Positions 15,601-28,060 of a stretch of DNA of 64,000 nt are shown here, one piece after another. The stretch's first letter is position 1, and each line of letters starts with the position of its first letter. The stretch lies in NCBI GenBank assembly GCA_021030905.1, contig JAGFMI010000006.1, positions 1,612,001-1,676,000 on the forward strand, given 5' to 3'. A model generated the notes under the pieces. It did not search any database and was not told the origin of the DNA. It saw only the letters and a list, made by a program, of their open reading frames with translations. The translations under genes were made by a program, and so were the position numbers. This stretch comes from Pyrenula massariospora (Eukaryota; Ascomycota; Eurotiomycetes; Pyrenulales; Pyrenulaceae).

Positions 15601-16314
15601 GGCTAGCTCTTGGTAGACCCTAAGGCACTGATTAGTCTCACTTTCAGATTGCATGCTATCCAGAAACCTTCTCACCTTTTTCTCATTGAATTTTGTAACC
15701 TCGGCAACTGAAGCCTCTTTCTGCGCACCTACCACGAGCCTTGACCAGCTCTGATTGACTTCGACGTTGTGGCCCGTGGACAAGCGCTGGACAGCGCCGT
15801 TCACCTTGACACCAATTCTAAACGCAATTCTGACGATTTGCGGCGCATTCACTACCAAATCCAGAATGCTTTGGCTTGCTGAAACAGCTGCCGCGGCCAG
15901 CAGACCAGTACATAGGCCGACAAGGACTGTATTTGAGGGCACGATGTATTGAGACGGGTTGTCATCGAAAAAGCTATGTAAATTAATCTCTTGTGTAATC
16001 GAATTAGAATGATAGAATACACACCTAATGATCTTACCTAATTGACATATACAAGCGAAGGTAGTCTCAAGAATTTGATTCCGTGATGCCGAGTCCTGGT
16101 ACTGTTTTAGGAGCTCAAAACAATCTGTGAATGGTGGAATTTGTTCCTTCACATGACGGGGTTGTCGGCGCACTTCTTCGCGAAGTACTTCATTTATTCT
16201 TTGGATAAAATGAGTGAAAGCAACTCCCCTTTGGCGTTCGAGAAGCTTTTGCAGTGGCTCTCGAAAGTCACCAGTCTCGTCACCAAAAAGAAGAACTTCA
16301 AATGCCCTACTCAT
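9656..16314 (-). CDS. Non-reducing polyketide synthase, SAT-KS-AT-PT-ACP-ACP-TE
   Basis: Four exons (16314-16025, 15973-15676, 15619-9755, 9703-9656) give 2166 residues, the normal length of the family. SAT: GLCTG with Cys118 and GPFHAPHL near 246-252. KS: active Cys547 in DTACSSS, His682 in EMHGTG and His724 in NIGHGEA. AT: GHSLG with Ser995. PT: His1318 in an HxxxGxxxxP motif and Asp1509 in YWIDNITHLSGFVLN. Two ACPs carry phosphopantetheine serines at 1689 and 1803 (GLDSLMSL, GVDSLMSL). The TE has GGWSAGG with Ser1994 and GNHFTM with His2143, and resembles the Claisen-cyclase TEs of naphthopyrone-type synthases. The enzyme should build an aromatic polyketide from malonyl-CoA in the cytosol. 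The long central reading frame could be mistaken for the whole gene, but splicing joins it to the SAT exons. Confidence 0.93.
10590..10637 (-). repeat. 12-base tandem repeat in the ACP-TE linker of the NR-PKS
   Basis: Four head-to-tail 12-base units (10590-10601, 10602-10613, 10614-10625, 10626-10637), the first two identical and the later ones diverged. In the coding frame they give an Asn-Thr-Thr-Glu-rich flexible linker between the second ACP and the thioesterase. Copy number is likely to vary between strains. Confidence 0.85.
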
Positions 16315-17662
16315 ATTGCCGAATCAGGAATCTCTCCCTTCATTGACAATGGATGAATGCTTCAACCTCAAGTTATTCGCTTAGACATAACATCTGACTA
16401 TATAAGATATAGGCTCCCTACGTCATTATTTTCAGTGAACTGAAGAGCGAATCGGCTATGGGGATAGGTCTGCATGTAACCGAAAAAGTGTAAGCAATAA
16501 GCACTAGCTCACTACTTGATAGAGATGCTCATCTACTTCCGATGATGGCATGGTCGCTAAAGTATCTTTGCCAGAAAGCACCACTGTTACATAGTGAGCT
16601 GTTACTTGTTGCCCGATCCTGCGTAAACAAAGACTTAGCCCGGTAGACTCCGGACCTGACATATTTTTCGCTATCTGGAAAGGGCAATGATCTTGAGCAA
16701 GGCCGTACACAGTGTTTGGCAGTATTGGGCGGGACTAAAGAGGAACATTTTTCGGCATCTGAATCTCCCATGGTATAAGGTACCGATTATCCGTCGTGTA
16801 ACCGGTGCTGTTAGCTAACAAAGGGTAATTTCGGTAGTGATGTAGGCTTACACACTATGACGAAAGCAGATGTCAAACGATTCAGATCTCCGGGATCGTG
16901 GTATCAAAGGAGGCTGACTTCTAATTCCGTACTTCCGTCGAGCGGCTACAGTTGAAGTTACATATTTGCCCCCGCGCTGTTAGCTTAGAAAGGCTTGGCG
17001 CTTTGCCTGCCCTTCCACTACGAAACGAATGGGGCTAAACGCGGTCCTCCGGGCCCTTTGCGCCGCTGATCTAATCTCCTGCGGGGTCCACCTTTTTCAA
17101 GTATTTTGGAACCCGTTCGTAGACACCTAACAATTGGAAAAAGATCGTATCGAACCATACCTGTATCTAAATGTCATTTGAAAGGCTGCGTAAACTAATC
17201 ATAAAGCACCTAAGTAGATCAACCTTACTAAGTCTACTGTTGTAGAGGCAAGCTATCCAAAGCGAATACCGAGCTGCTCCGATTGGCACTACCATGAACG
17301 ATGAGATCATTCTACCTAAGTTCCGAACAAGCGGCGTTTTCCCTATAGTGGTTCGGCTTGTACGAAAAGGCTAGCGCTCTAAATCTGACATTAAAATCTT
17401 TATTGTCTTTTGGAATCATGTGCTTACCAGACTGTTTGGGGCTATCTCTGAAAACCCTAATCCCACAGCGGCATGCCAGACATCAACATGGTGAAAACAA
17501 CTCTCGCACCAGGAAGTAGGGAGAATTCAAAGGGGAGGGAGATGGCGGAAAAAATAAATCAGCACAATGGCGTAGCTAGTCTTCCAGGTCGTCTTCCACC
17601 CAATTTTCACGCGTCTTGTTGCTCCAATTCTGCCTTGAATGATCTGACCACAAATTGCAGAT
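16315..17662. promoter_or_regulatory. Divergent promoter: NR-PKS and truncated reducing PKS
   Basis: About 1.35 kb between two divergent start codons. I looked for remains of KS and AT domains in the forward frames and found none. A variant TCGGTAG heptamer is near 16828, and a GC-rich block lies at about 17030-17100. No intact gene is visible. Confidence 0.5.
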
Positions 17663-20600
17663 ATGAGCAAACGTCAAAAATACCCTAGGCATGAGCTTCT
17701 GGGCTCACGAGTCTCCGATAGTAATGGTCCAGACCTCTCTTGGCACAATGTTCTCGATATAAGCGAAGTATCTTGGCTATCCCAGCATGTTCTCTTCGAT
17801 CAGATGATATTTCCGGCCGCCGGATACATAGCCATGGCCGGAGAGTCAATGCGACAATTGTCAAATGGAAACTTGGAATCATATGCTCTAAGAAATTTTT
17901 CAATCACGTCGGCTCTGCCCTTGAAGGCAGGCGAGAAAACAGAACTTTCTACCAAACTTCGGCCGGTTAACAAGGCTGGAGGAAAAAGTGAGTGGTATGA
18001 GATCCGAATCGCATCCTACGATGGAAGCCGCCAGGTAGAGCGGTGTGTTGGCAAAGTATGCCCTCATGATCCTGCCAGCTCGAAGACCACCGGGATCTCT
18101 TATCCAGAACATAACTTTCAAAAGCATGTAGCGCGAGCCTATTGGTACGATATAGTAGCAAATAATGGCATTAAATATGGGCCATCATTCCAAGGGCTTG
18201 ATGACATATCGACGAGCACAACGGGACACAAGGCAAAAGCAACGATTTCTGCATTTGAAGACTCAACGAAGTACATTCTCCATCCAGTCACGATGGACAA
18301 GTGCCTGCAGATCCTGATGGTCGCAGCATGCAATGGACAAGGTCGACAAATGGAAGGCTTGTCTGTTGTACGAGGTATCGAGTACCTCGTTGTCTTTAGT
18401 GGTAGATTGACAAAATTGAAAATTGCAGGAACGGGTGCGAAGAGTGAACTCGGTGATTTTGTGGGCGATGTGTCTGCTTTTGCTGAAAATGGAAATCCAA
18501 TTCTCTCGATAAACCATTGCGAAACTTCCGTGGCGCCTAAGGAGAGTCCTGAGTCTGAAAACAAACTTTTCTCTTTCGTTGAGTGGGATACTGATCCCGT
18601 CTACTATAACCTCAATCGATCACTTACGCCATTTCATTCGCAGCTGGATTCGTCTACACTTCTCGAGCGGTTCGCTTTGCTACAACTTCTTGACATGAAA
18701 GGGTCCTTTAGCGGACCAGGTCAGGTGCATCTTCAAAAGATATATGATGCAGTCGCTTCCAAGAAACAAGGAAGCTTCGGCCTAATAAGCGACACATCTC
18801 CGTTCAAAGAGCTCAATGACACCACCCGCCAAACATTGTTACAATCGCTCAGGACACACATCTGTGGCACGACCATGGAGAATCTACGACTCTTGTTGGA
18901 GCAGCTTCTGTCTTCAAGTGCGCCGTTTCCAAAGAGCAAAGCTGAAATAGAGAAGATATTTGATCAATGTCATCCAATTGTTCGTAACAATGGCGCTCTA
19001 GCAGGCATACTCAGACAGCTTGCTCACAAAAACCCCAAACTTAGGATTCTTGAGCTGGGGAACGGCGTAGATGGGACCACACACCTGGTTTTGGATACCC
19101 TCAAGTCACAATACGGCGAGTGCATGTATTCCACCTATACTTACGCGGCAACATCTCTCGACGCGACAAATAGAGCAAACGAAACATTTAAGGGAGTTCG
19201 AAACGTCAAAGTTGTCCACTTCGATATCGAAAAGCAATTACCTGGCCAATGTCTTCAAGCGGGAGCCTACGATCTTATCATTACCACTGATTTTATTTCC
19301 CCAGCAAGAGATGTGAGCGCCTGCATGAGTTGTCTAAAAAGTCTTGTTCATACTAACGGACGACTTCTTTTACTGGATATATTCCTAGAGCCAAGGTGGG
19401 CATCGCTGATCAAGGGCCATATATCAAGCTGGTCTCCAACAAGTCCTTCTGCTTTCAAAGATGAGAAATTTATTGAACTGGCGCATGCTAAGCTCCATGA
19501 AAGCGGATTTGCCTTTGGCCCCGAAAATGATGGTTCTTTTACTGGCCCCAAAGCCGTCGCAGAGCTAAAGAGGCCTTTGAAACATCCAAAGAAAGTCACG
19601 CTTGTCGTGCCAGAACGTCATCATCCTCTAATCAATGCTATCCAAATGTCCTTTCAGAAGAGTGGCATTAGATGCGACAGATGTACATTTGAAGGTGACA
19701 TACCCCAAGGCCAGGATATAATATCGATCGTGGACTTTGGCGAGCCCTACTTGTACAACATCACCGAAGCTAGATTCCGCAATTTTGCCAACCGTCTCTC
19801 CAATTTCAAAGGTTCTATGATATGGGTTACTCCCAATGCTCAGATATCATGCAAAGACCCAAATTCTTCCATGATTCTTGGTCTGACAAGGACATTGAGA
19901 GCGGAGGTCAAGAAAGATATTACCATGGTGGAGATCGATGTCGAGGCAACAACATACCTTAGCTCAAGCAGATCGCTCTTGAAAATTTACCAAGATCTTA
20001 GTTACAGACCAAAGCTCAAAGACCTTGATCCAGATTATGAATACGCCATTGTCGATGGAGAGATCAAAATACCAAGAATCCATTGGACAACAGGGAAGGA
20101 GGAACTTTCGAACCGTACTGTCCAACCGAGAAAAGGTGACAGCGGTACACAAAGTCTTCAAGCCACCAATGCAAGCCCGTCGAGCCTGATTCATTTCCGT
20201 TCCGATGGCTGCTATCTCTTAGTTGGAGGGCTTGGAGGTCTTGGGCGACTGATAGCAACATGGATGGTGGAGAATGGTGCACGTAATATCCTCTTCCTAT
20301 CTCGTTCGGCAAAGGAGGGCCCAGAAGCTACACCATTCTTTGATGAACTTCGTCTCAAAGGATGTGAGGTATCAACTTTTGCGGGTAGTGTGGCCAGCTT
20401 GTCGGATGTTGTAGCTGCTGTCAAACAAGCAACTAAGCCACTTGCGGGCGTGATACAGATGTCAGCAGTGATGAGGGTTCGTATGTCTACCTTGACATAG
20501 GCATAAGCTAACTTTCCCAGGATAATTGGATGTCGCAGATGACATTTACTGATTGGGACCAATGTGTGCGGCCGAAAGTCCAAGGCACTTGGAACCTGCA

Positions 20601-21102
20601 TCAGGCTACAGCTTCTGTGAAGTTAGACTTCTTTCTACTCTTCTCCTCGATATGTGGAATGTCAGGTCAATGGGGGCAGGCCAATTACAACGCAGCAAAC
20701 TCGTTCCTTGACGCATTTGTCAATTATCGTCACGGCCAGGGTCTTCCCGCATCTGTTGCTGATATCGGCTTCATGGGTGAGATTGGCATGGCAATGGAGA
20801 ACATTGCGCTGGTTGAAAAGTTAAAAGCGAGCGGCTATTACTTCCTTGGCGAGCAAGACCTCATTGACGCCTTGACCATAGCCATCAATCATTCTCGCCC
20901 TGGGAAGAATCGTTTCATGAACAAGAGTCAGCTTGGTCTTGGATTTGCTTCGGCCAGACCCATCACGGAAATCTCAACTCGGGTGGTATGGAAAAAGGAC
21001 GCACGGTGGGCATTCTCACACCAGCTTGGCTCTTTGGCTACAATTACAGATGACAAGGCGCGCGCGTCTCTCGAGATGGCCTACCAGAGAAAGTCAGACT
21101 AA
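17663..21102 (+). CDS. Truncated reducing PKS: DH-MT-KR only, no KS, AT or ACP
   Basis: Two exons (17663-20476, 20521-21102; 44-base intron) give 1131 residues. The first ATG falls where the post-AT linker of a highly reducing PKS meets its DH domain (KYPRHELLGSR). DH: His42 and Pro51 of the HxxxGxxxxP motif are kept but the Gly is Asp46; the catalytic Asp212 (HPVTMDKC) is present. A methyltransferase-like region has a weakened SAM motif (RILELGNGVDGTT, about 461-473). After the structural KR half, the KR has GLGGLG at 856-861 and a full Ser/Tyr994/Asn998 set; no ER is seen. The protein ends shortly after KR with no ACP. No stop or frameshift interrupts it. It may be a decaying partner synthase or a protein acting in trans; the sequence does not decide. 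Confidence 0.85.
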
Positions 21103-21896
21103 AGGCCTTGGAAAAGGTTAAACTCTTGGCTCTCGATGGCTATCTACAGATTTGGACGTGGTCATGATCAACTTTGCAACTTTGAGTCGCTTAGATTGGC
21201 TTTAGAATCTTGGAGGTATTGGTGATCAGTTTCTTCTAGATCTAGAGTGGCGCACGGAAAGGGGTCTGAAATCTTGAATCTGTGCACAACAAACCATCGC
21301 TAGCTACATAGAGATCGTTACATCAGCATCGGGACGGGCGTTCTAAAGGATGACGCAAAATGAACGTTGTTACCTATGATGGACTGCCGAAATCCTCTGG
21401 ACTACTCGGTAATGACCGGCTGGCTTAGTGATAATTGAGACGTTCGTTGATCATAGCTTTATGTGATACTGGGGACGCGTCTTCCCGAACTTTCAACGTA
21501 GCTGCCGAATAGTTAATTCTACCGCAAGAAGCTTACCGATGTTACGAGCAATCGCCGATCGGCTCTTCTTCGGCAACGAAGACAGTTCTAAGTGCAACCC
21601 GACCCCGAAAACCCGTCTATGCATTGAATTTACCGGTATCCGACAAGGCTGTACACCCTCTCAAGTATGTCATAATTATTATTAGCGACGCCCCCATGCG
21701 TGTTGAATGCACACCATCGTCATCTTTCCGAGCTTCCCAATGGTTGCCTACTACCGAAAAAAGCCCCATATGGGCATTTCGGTCAGCCCAAATTTTGTAA
21801 GGCTCAAGCCTCGCAAACTGACCCATTCTGATGTTCGCTTTATACGAGCAAATCATGCTATCTCAATACTCTGCTTGAGATCAAGCCTGCGCCAAG
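21103..21896. promoter_or_regulatory. Promoter region of the phenol-hydroxylase-type monooxygenase
   Basis: About 790 bases between the truncated PKS and the next gene on the same strand. Two copies of the TCGGTAA heptamer occur, at 21406-21412 (+) and 21533-21539 (-). No ACP-like sequence or other gene is visible. Confidence 0.45.
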
Positions 21897-23901
21897 ATGG
21901 CCAACAAAGTCGACGTTTTCATCTGTGGCAGCGGTTCCGCCGGTCTCGCTGCCGCCACGTGGTTGGCACGATGTGGAATCCGCTGCAAAATTGTAGATTC
22001 GCGCTCTGGGCCGCTGAAAATTGGACAAGCCGATGGACTCCAAGTCCGCTCGGTAGAGATATACGAAAGCTTTGGTATTGTCGATGAGCTGCTCAGAGCA
22101 GGTACTCATAATGAGGAAGTTGTCTTTTGGAACACAGACCCCAAAATAGGGGGCATTGTGAGAACGAGAAGCGCTCCGGCTACGACGCCAGGGCTGTCGC
22201 ATCTACCCCGTCTGCTTCTAACTTCCGCAATATTTAACGGCGCATTTTTAGGTGCAATGAAGGACTTCAACGGGCAAGAGGTAGACTATGGGTATAAAGT
22301 CATGAACGTGGAGGTTGATGAGCAGAAAGCGCATGATCCAGATGCTCATCCAGTAACAATTTGGACAGAGAGAGACGGGATAGAAGAGAAATTTGAGGCA
22401 AAATACGCCTTAGTAAGTCTTTTCAATATCCGTGGAATTGTTGAATGACTTTCTTTAGGGCTGTGACGGTGCACATAGTACTGTCCGAAAATCGCTAGGA
22501 TTCAAAATGATTGGAGACAGTTCTGATTCGTTATGGGGTGTAATAGACGTCTATCCTCAGACCAACTTTCCCGATATCAGGAAGCAGTTGATATTGCAGA
22601 CCGATGTGGGCACCATTAACATCATACCTCGAGAAGGAGGATCACTGGCTCGAATTTACATAGAACTTGCCCATGGGACAAAGGCAAAAGATGTGACGCT
22701 AGAATTTCTACAAGATACTGCGCGTCAGATCATGCGCCCGTATCAACTCGATTTTGCAGAAACATACTGGTGGTCTGCGTACCCGATAGGACAGCGGCTT
22801 GCAGACCACTTCTCAAAGAGTAATCGTATTTTTCTGTTGGGAGATGCATGTCATACCCACTCTCCAAAGGCGGGTCAAGGCGCCAATATCAGTTTGATGG
22901 ATGGGTACAATCTCGGATGGAAACTCGTTCACGTCCTGAAAGGTCAAGCCAGGCCAGACCTGTTAAAGACTTACAACATCGACCGAGAAAAGGTAGCTTA
23001 TAACCTCATCAACTGGGACAAAGTGTGGGCCAAACAGATGTCATCATTGGGTAAAAGTGAAGGCGGTGTTGTTGGCGCTGACGGTGAGATTGACTTCAGC
23101 GAGGTTTTTGTCAAGGCCGAGCCTTTCACAGCTGGGCTGACGATCACTTATGATGATTCTTCCATAACACGGTCGAAGGAAAGCAGCCAACACTTAGCGA
23201 CAAACATTCCAGTTGGGATGCGACTTCCGAGCACACAAGTGGTACGATTCTGTGATGGCAAGGCGATGCAGCTGATACAAGGTTTCCCATCGCTTGGACG
23301 TTGGAGAATTCTGGTTTTCCCTGGGGACATCCGTCAGGGTACAGCGCTCAGGAGATTGAGCCAGGTGAGCCAAACTGATATTATGTCAGTTTGTATGCTA
23401 ATGTACTAGCTTGGGAAATACCTTTTCTCGGAAGGCGGCCCTATTCCAAAATATTTACTTCCTGGCGCGGACATCGACAGCTTCATCGAAGTGATCCTAG
23501 TTCTCTCCGGTGAACGATTGAAGACACAACAGGAGCAAATACCAGAGTGTTTCTGGCCTGTGACCGGCAAGTGGCGGATGAGAGGTACAGTACATCTCAA
23601 TCAGCTATCGACCCTTCTAACGATGCGCTCAGACTTGCACAAAATCTACATCGACGACGAAAGCTATCATTTTGGGCACGGACATGCATATGACTTCTAC
23701 GGGATCAACCCCGAGCAGGGAGCAACCGCTATCATCCGTCCAGATAACTGTAAATGATCCTTTCCCTCCATCGTCCTCATATACTGATTCGGGGCAGACA
23801 TTTCAATGGTTCTTCCCGTCGATGACCACAAAGGCATCGGTGATTTCTTCGAGGGTGTTGCCCTTCCACGAAGACCAGGGTTGACTAACGGAGTACACTG
23901 A
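21897..23901 (+). CDS. FAD-dependent phenol 2-monooxygenase-type enzyme
   Basis: Four exons (21897-22412, 22459-23364, 23410-23749, 23798-23901) give 621 residues, the usual length of fungal phenol hydroxylases. GSGSAG (11-16) binds FAD; GCDGAHSTVR (173-182) and LGDACHTHSPKAGQG (from about 299) are the other two conserved flavin motifs. The C-terminal third, from about 430 to the end (VLPVDDHKGIGDFFEG), matches the thioredoxin-like domain of this family. Each intron has GT/AG ends and restores the conserved text on joining, for example YAL-GCDG at the first junction. It should ortho-hydroxylate a phenol using NADPH and O2. As the last core gene of the cluster, it probably acts after the NR-PKS. 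Confidence 0.9.
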
Positions 23902-24544
23902 CCTGGGGGTTGGAGTCCGCGGTGACTTGGGATCATACGTTGGAGAATCCACAAGTCAATTTCCGAACATGGGGAAGGTTATGGGACAGTCCAGTGTCCT
24001 ATACAAAATACATAGAGCTCTGGGAGCCGTAGAAGAACAATAAAGGCGATCTGACATTTTGCCCCCATCTTGAACATTTATGTAATTGTTCGCGTGGCCA
24101 TTTTCTAGCCTGGTAGCAATACCCAATTGAACACAATTAATAGTTTCGGACCCAAGAGCGATTGATAATCCCCTCGGACAGATCGTACCGACACAGGCGT
24201 GAAGACTACAAACTAGCTGCGTGCGGGGCCGTGAGAAAGATTATTGCTTTCGACGTCGCTCTCAACGGAGATTTGCGATTCTGCTTAGATTTGTCCCTAC
24301 TATGTGCTTATGACGTGGATTTGTATTAATATCGCGTCGAGGATAGTTCAGTGAACGTTAGCACCCTCATTCAATTCAAGATGAACTTGGTCATAGCCGC
24401 TGGGCTTGGTTTCACGGGTAAGAGAAGTGGTTTTGTCATTCGATAATTTCTATGTACACTAATTTTACAACTTCTATTGTACGTTTTTCTCTTTGAAAAT
24501 GGCGAAGCTTGCGACCGGAAAATTAACCCGATTGCTTATCGTCA
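23902..24544. other. Convergent intergenic region
   Basis: About 640 bases between the 3' ends of the monooxygenase and the kelch gene. An ATG at 24381 is followed by twelve hydrophobic codons and a GTAAGA donor, but no downstream exon can be joined. Otherwise I see nothing. Confidence 0.45.
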
Positions 24545-25567
24545 TTACGGTGTAAAAATCTGGACGAGCTGCGTTGGGCCGGCACCCGTTACCAGTCCTC
24601 CAGCCGGAATCACAACCTGGCCTACGTAGGCGATCGCCGCGGTTCCATGGACCGGCGTCGCCATGTCGGCATAGCTGGTCCAGATGTCTTTGGCGGGGTT
24701 GTACGCCTGCATCTGAGGCCAGACACCATTGACAGTGACGTTGGGGCTGCCCTCTCCACCAGCAGTAAACATGTGCGATCTGATGGTCGCAGAGGCAACC
24801 CCGCCGCGAGCGGTTGGCATCGGAGCGTAGTTTGTGGACCATTTTTGAGAGGATATGTTATACCCGAAGACGGTGTCGACGACGTTCCAGTGTCCGTAGA
24901 GTCGTCCACCAAGGATGTACAGCATGTTGCCCCATTGGCCTTTGCCAGCATGGTCACGGGGAGCGGGTAGGTCGGGGAGAACCGTCCATTTTTGAGTCCT
25001 CACGTTGTACGAGGTGAACATGGCCGTGGTGCCTTCGTCGTCGTTGGTGAGATTCGTGTTCAGAAGGCCACCAGGGAGAAAGATGGTCTCGCCGTGGACC
25101 ATAGTTGCGGCGCTACCGATTGACCGCCCCTCAGGCATGTCTGGTAGAACGGTCCATTGGTTGGTTGAAGGGTTGTAGACGGCGCATGCACCTGATCTGT
25201 TCCAGTATGTAGGTCCGGCGTCGGCCAAGCCACCAAGGTAATATATCATGCCATCGACAACAGCGACGTTTACATGATTCAGAGCCGCAGGCATCGGAGC
25301 TAGTTCTGTCCAGGTGTTGGTGATAAAGTTGAACTTCTGTACGACGTTGATTGTAGGGTACGCTGTGCCGTTGAACGGTAAGATCCCACCCAACACATAC
25401 ATGTCATCGCCAATTAAGGCTACACTATGCTCTTGTCGAGGATATTGCACGCCGTTCATGGTGATGTTGGGCAATGTGGACCATGTTCCTTGGCTAGTAG
25501 ATGGGACTGCAGCACCAGCGGCCCAACCAGCTACGAGGGGATGGGCTGTCAGAGCCTTCAGGAGCAT
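24545..25567 (-). CDS. Secreted kelch-repeat beta-propeller protein
   Basis: A single exon of 340 residues. The ATG at 25567 opens a signal peptide ending near AAGAAVPS. Six kelch blades follow, marked by YVLGG, YYLGG, FLPGG, YILGG, FTAGG and VIPAGG, each trailed by a W-T/S-x-L-P element (for example TNTWTELAPMPA, TNQWTVLPDMPE, TQKWTVLPDLPA). Several N-x-S/T sites fit secretion. Kelch propellers are binding scaffolds, and some fungal ones are parts of galactose-oxidase-like enzymes. I see no copper-oxidase active-site region, so no catalysis is assigned. It shares an upstream region with the divergent NmrA-like gene. Cluster membership is uncertain. Confidence 0.85.
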   Translation of the reverse strand: MLLKALTAHPLVAGWAAGAAVPSTSQGTWSTLPNITMNGVQYPRQEHSVALIGDDMYVLGGILPFNGTAYPTINVVQKFNFITNTWTELAPMPAALNHVNVAVVDGMIYYLGGLADAGPTYWNRSGACAVYNPSTNQWTVLPDMPEGRSIGSAATMVHGETIFLPGGLLNTNLTNDDEGTTAMFTSYNVRTQKWTVLPDLPAPRDHAGKGQWGNMLYILGGRLYGHWNVVDTVFGYNISSQKWSTNYAPMPTARGGVASATIRSHMFTAGGEGSPNVTVNGVWPQMQAYNPAKDIWTSYADMATPVHGTAAIAYVGQVVIPAGGLVTGAGPTQLVQIFTP

Positions 25568-26379
25568 GATCACGTGTTGACAAGGTAGATCAAGAACGCC
25601 ACGTAAGATGCAAAAGAATTTGATGAACGCCGAGCATAGACTTTTTTAAACTTTATCAGGGTTATCTTCTCTGCATAAGGATCTGAACGAGTATATGGAA
25701 GATGAAAAGATTCCCAAGCGCTCGAAAGATGATAGGTTTTGAAGCATAGTGATCTTTAGAATAGGAAATCGAGTATTGGACTCGGTAAATAAGCCCTATG
25801 TTACCCAAGAATTTCGGTAAAATCTGCTCGCGTGGTCCGTACACAAGGCAACGCAGAACGATTTCACCGATGGAGGATCGCCCCCAATGGGCGCGGATAT
25901 GCTGGGCCTCTATGCACTACACCTTGTAGGGTAAGAGTCTGCAATTCATTGCAATTGCTAAGTGTAAAATAGCAAGCTACAAATATGGCGGTCGGACGGA
26001 GGAATATGTACCCAGCGCTAACGGCATGACCGTGAATCCGCACTTTCCGCACTTTCCGTATTTCCGCCCCTCCCTCATCCCGTCATCACGTTGGTGTCCC
26101 AGAAAATTACCGGTTGATTGGCAGGGTGGGTCACACAGGATTCGATGAAAGCCGTTTCCAACAACGTCAGGGGCCGTTTTACTTTCGACACTCACCTGGC
26201 ATGTGCTACGTAATTATTCAGCATCAGATGTCACATATACCCGACGCGTAGCTTGTAGGTAAACAAATCTCTTCCTACAGGTCTCATTTAAGTCTTTGTT
26301 ATACGTCGAAGACCCAAGAGAATTCCTCTCTAGTATTCTCATTCCTTGACAAAGCTTGTTCGTTCTTAGAGTCTGCAGA
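25568..26379. promoter_or_regulatory. Divergent promoter: kelch gene and NmrA-like gene
   Basis: About 810 bases between divergent starts. TCGGTAA occurs twice, at 25782-25788 and 25814-25820. A short direct repeat of CACTTTCCG lies near 26040-26060. No gene is visible. Confidence 0.5.
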
Positions 26380-27348
26380 ATGGCCGCAATCAAAAATGTT
26401 GTGCTTTACGGGGTAGGTGGATGTCTGTAGTGGAGTATTTGTGGAAGTTACCCGCGCTAACTCTCACAGGCATCTGGATCTGTTGGCGCCGCTGTGCTCA
26501 ATGCGCTCATCAAGTCCGGAATATATAATGTTACAGTTCTTAAGCGCGCGTCCTCAGAGGCAACCTTTCCAACGTCAGTCACAGTTAGAGCTGCAGACCT
26601 CTCATATGTAGATTCTGTCACTGCCGCTCTGAAAGGTCAGGATGCTGTTGTCTCGACTGTTGGAACCGCAGGACTGCCAGGTCAGAGCGTCATTGTCGAA
26701 GCTGCTGTCGCCGCAGGCGTGAAACGGTTCCTTCCGTCCGACTTTGGATGCGATCTGGGCAACCCCAAGACCAGTGTGCTTCCGGTATACGGACATAAGA
26801 TCAAGATCCACAAGCAACTTAAAGAAGCAGCTGCTACAAAGCCCGATTTCACTTACACCTTAATATGCAACAATGCCTTTCTGGACTGGGGTCTCGAAAA
26901 AAACATCTTGCTCAACTGGAAGGAGGCTAAGCCCAAGCTCTTTGATGAAGGCAAGAGCGTGTTCAGCGCGACTGCTCTTGATTCTGTTGGACAGGCTGTT
27001 GTTGGTGTTTTAAGTCACCCCGAGGAGACCAAAAACCGGTTCGTCTATGTCAAAGATATCGATATTTCCCAGAATCGCCTCTTGGAAATCGCTAAGAAGG
27101 TGGACCCCGAGAAGAAGTGGGAGGAACCCATATATGTGAACACCGCGGATCTCGAAAAGTCTTCTAATGAGAGTCTGGCCAAAGGTCAAGCCTCGCCGCC
27201 AGTAATGCTGGCTTATATCGCTCGAGTCCTTTTTGGTCCACCAGAATACGGTGGCCAATTTATGAAGGATGACAACGAGCTTCTAGGAGTGAAGTCCAAG
27301 ACGGAGAAAGACGTCGAGACTCTCCTTAGAACACTGATGCTGGGCTGA
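26380..27348 (+). CDS. NmrA/isoflavone-reductase-like NAD(P)-binding protein
   Basis: Two exons (26380-26412, 26470-27348) give 303 residues. The short first exon codes MAAIKNVVLYG, and the splice completes the dinucleotide-binding motif GASGSVG at residues 11-17. Downstream, VSTVGTAGLPGQ, AAVAAGVKRFLPSDFG and LICNNAFLDWG are typical of the atypical short-chain dehydrogenase group that contains isoflavone reductases and NmrA. Members reduce small aromatic or quinone-like molecules or act as redox sensors. The position inside the cluster makes a reduction step on the aromatic product possible, but this is inference. The GTAGGT donor and CACAG acceptor are clear. Confidence 0.88.
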
Positions 27349-28060
27349 AAATAAAAGCAGGGAACAAGCTCAGACTATACTTTAGATATCTATGCTCTAC
27401 AACTAGCTCCAGAAGCTCTCGCGGCCGACCAAACCTCAATATTATCCTGGTGTAGCACAATCATCTGCGCTCTAAAGAGTCTATGAGCTCGATTAAGGCA
27501 ATCATTTTCTTTGAAGAGTCCTCAACACTTGATAAGTAGCATTTCTAATCCCCGTGCACTAGGCTGTGGATGTTCAGATGCTCAATGCTCATGATATTGC
27601 AAGAAATACTCCGGCGCAAGTGATAGATGATAGGCACAAATTTGTAACGAAACACATGCCAGCCCTACAGAGCAAGCAACGAAAAAGCTCGAATAGAAGG
27701 CTGTGTTTACAAGTAGCGATTGAGGTACGGAGCGACGCGGCGGAGCTATGCATTAGGATGCAGTCTCTTGCCATGGGTCTAGATTCTTGGACGACCAACG
27801 GTTGCCTTAGAGCTCGTCTGTGACCTGCAGTAATCCCTTTTAAGGACCGCAAACGTATGTTACAGTTCTTTAGAGGCAAGTCTAGGTAAAGGAGTGCCCG
27901 GGATCATCTCAGCTATGTATTATAAATACAGAATAGTAAAAAAAGGTGCCAAGAGCCGGCTCTTTCCGGTAATTTTGAAGACCGGCGAGAATCCCCCCCG
28001 GCCAATTTAACCGAAGCAGTCGGTACCACGGACAATCCTTTGAAGAAGGGGAGAGCGAAG

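Noticed and set aside
16780-17660. Remnants of KS or AT upstream of the truncated PKS
   Set aside because: I looked for KS and AT motifs in all forward frames and found none.
24381-24420. ATG-initiated mini-exon with a GTAAGA donor
   Set aside because: No downstream forward exon can be joined before the kelch gene on the other strand.
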